From assembly GCA_051745935.1 (NCBI GenBank), contig JBNJEM010000435.1, positions 1 to 6,865 of the forward strand: 6,865 nucleotides of DNA, read 5' to 3'. A program made the translations under genes and the position numbers. Source of the DNA: JBNJEM01 sp051745935 (GTDB taxonomy: Bacteria; Planctomycetota; Planctomycetia; Pirellulales; Pirellulaceae). Shown in pieces: positions 5,906 to 6,865 of the stretch (positions are counted from its first letter, which is position 1; every line of letters begins with the position of its first letter). The notes beneath the pieces are model-generated. The model made no database searches. It saw only the letters and a program-made list of their open reading frames with translations, and was not told the origin of the DNA.

Positions 5906-6865
5906 ATGAAAGAGTGCCCGTGCAGATTGAAATCTGAATCCTCCGCCGGGAGTTGGACGGGGGAGAGGAGGGATGGGACCGGACATCGTCCTCACCGAAA
6001 GAATCCAGCTCGCCGTCGCGCCATGACCATCGCGATACTGATGGTCGTTGTCGGCTGTCTCGCCACGCAACCGGCGTGGGCGGTCCTGGTATTCGTGAAA
6101 GGAGAGGAGCAGCCAGTTCGAGGTTACCTGGTTCGCGAAGACGAGGACGAGATGGTTGTCAACCAACCGCGGGCCGACGGCACGACCACGGACCAGGTCA
6201 TCATTCCTCGGTCTGATATTGACGACGTGATTCGAACTGTTTCGGCGGAACGTCTTGAGTCGTTGCGGCCGAGCGATCCGGATGCGTATCGCGAGTACGC
6301 GGAGGAGCTGGCCGAAAAGAAAAAGGATCCCGACGCTCACATCGCGTCGCTGCGGCTGTTTCTGATCGCCGCTCACTTGGCCCCCGACCGTCTGGGACGC
6401 AGTTGCCTTCTCGGCATGGTCCCACTGGCCAGAAGCGATGCCGAGAAGCGGCGTTTCCGCGCCATGGCGTATCTGTTGGATCCCGCGCACGATCCTGGCA
6501 CACTGACCATGCCGGTTGAAACCACGTCGGGAAATCCTGAGTTGGATCGAGAAGAGGCCAAGTCGATGTTGCGTGCTTTGCGGTTGCTGCGGCAGGGAAA
6601 ACGAAACGCGGCCAAGACTCTGGCCCGGCGCGTCAACCTGGAAGAGAATCTGTCGAAACTCACCAGCATGATCACGTACGATGAATTCGAAGCCGGATGC
6701 GCGCCCGTTTGCCCCCACTGTCAGCAAGGGCGTCAAATCTGCCCTGAATGCAATGGTCAGAAGACGGTTGACGACAGACAATGCCCCTCCTGCAACGGCC
6801 GTGGTCGTGTTACCTGTGCACACTGTGGCGGTGAGTATCGGCGCAACCCGCTTTCCAGGTCCCTT
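5906..6865 (+). CDS. Exported protein with compact four-CxxC (DnaJ-type) zinc module, 3'-truncated
   Basis: The frame is open from ATG 5906 to the right edge (320 residues, no stop seen). An in-frame TGA at 5897 bounds it upstream and AGGTGA at 5894-5899 supports the start. The first 39 residues are polar and basic, ending in ARRRA. A hydrophobic stretch from Met40 (MTIAILMVVVGCLA) leads to AWA at 57-59, a good signal peptidase I site, so the mature protein probably begins at Val60. Starting at Met40 (6023) instead would leave no positive charge before the hydrophobic core. Residues about 60-110 look like a small beta-barrel-type domain (VLVFVKG, GYLVREDEDEMVV, VIIPRSDIDDVI), followed by helices at about 111-262. 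Residues 269-307 hold CPHC, CPEC, CPSC and CAHC. Those at 282-284 and 296-300 resemble the CxxCxGxG repeats of the DnaJ cysteine-rich domain, which binds two zinc ions. Gaps between motifs (6, 10 and 7 residues) are shorter than in DnaJ. No J domain is seen. Zinc binding is likely; a chaperone or redox role is inference. Confidence 0.8.
   Translation, partial: MKECPCRLKSESSAGSWTGERRDGTGHRPHRKNPARRRAMTIAILMVVVGCLATQPAWAVLVFVKGEEQPVRGYLVREDEDEMVVNQPRADGTTTDQVIIPRSDIDDVIRTVSAERLESLRPSDPDAYREYAEELAEKKKDPDAHIASLRLFLIAAHLAPDRLGRSCLLGMVPLARSDAEKRRFRAMAYLLDPAHDPGTLTMPVETTSGNPELDREEAKSMLRALRLLRQGKRNAAKTLARRVNLEENLSKLTSMITYDEFEAGCAPVCPHCQQGRQICPECNGQKTVDDRQCPSCNGRGRVTCAHCGGEYRRNPLSRSL

Noticed and set aside
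5953..6216. 87-residue + strand frame starting at ATG 5953
   Set aside because: It overlaps the signal peptide and first domain of the exported protein in another frame; its Ser/Arg/His/Gly-rich composition is typical of an out-of-frame read.
5780..6823. 347-residue open frame on the minus strand
   Set aside because: It lies antisense to the exported protein, whose + frame has a ribosome binding site, a signal peptide and four ordered CxxC motifs. The minus translation shows no recognisable domain; long antisense frames are common in GC-rich coding DNA.

Overview
The window is a GC-rich bacterial stretch in which three protein genes point the same way (+ strand) and fill nearly everything. 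From left to right they are: the 3' part of a tetratricopeptide-repeat (TPR) helical protein, cut by the left edge and stopping at 1763; a complete 1265-residue single-pass membrane protein at 1978-5775; and the 5' part of an exported protein at 5906-6865, with a compact four-CxxC zinc-binding module, cut by the right edge. No rRNA, tRNA, CRISPR array, insertion sequence or phage gene is visible.

The likely source is a member of the Planctomycetota or a close relative. This is inference from style: very large, poorly characterised envelope proteins, weak or absent Shine-Dalgarno sites at some starts, and a third protein whose exported N-terminal domain plus CxxC module resembles hypothetical proteins I associate with planctomycete genomes. 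No marker gene here proves the phylum.

Layout: 3-1763 TPR protein; 1764-1977 non-coding (214 bp) with no convincing promoter; 1978-5775 membrane protein, whose roughly 507-residue N-terminal half looks cytoplasmic and is built from two alternating diverged repeat modules, followed by one transmembrane helix and a roughly 730-residue helical C-terminal part predicted outside the membrane; 5776-5905 non-coding (130 bp), holding a perfect 9-bp inverted repeat just after the stop codon and a good ribosome binding site for the last gene; 5906-6865 exported zinc-module protein.

How they may work together: none has an established function. The co-orientation, a TPR scaffold, a membrane-spanning helical protein and an exported CxxC protein suggest an envelope-associated protein-interaction assembly. 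That is inference from context only. The strongest original observation is the internal A-B-A-B-A duplication in the cytoplasmic half of the large membrane protein.
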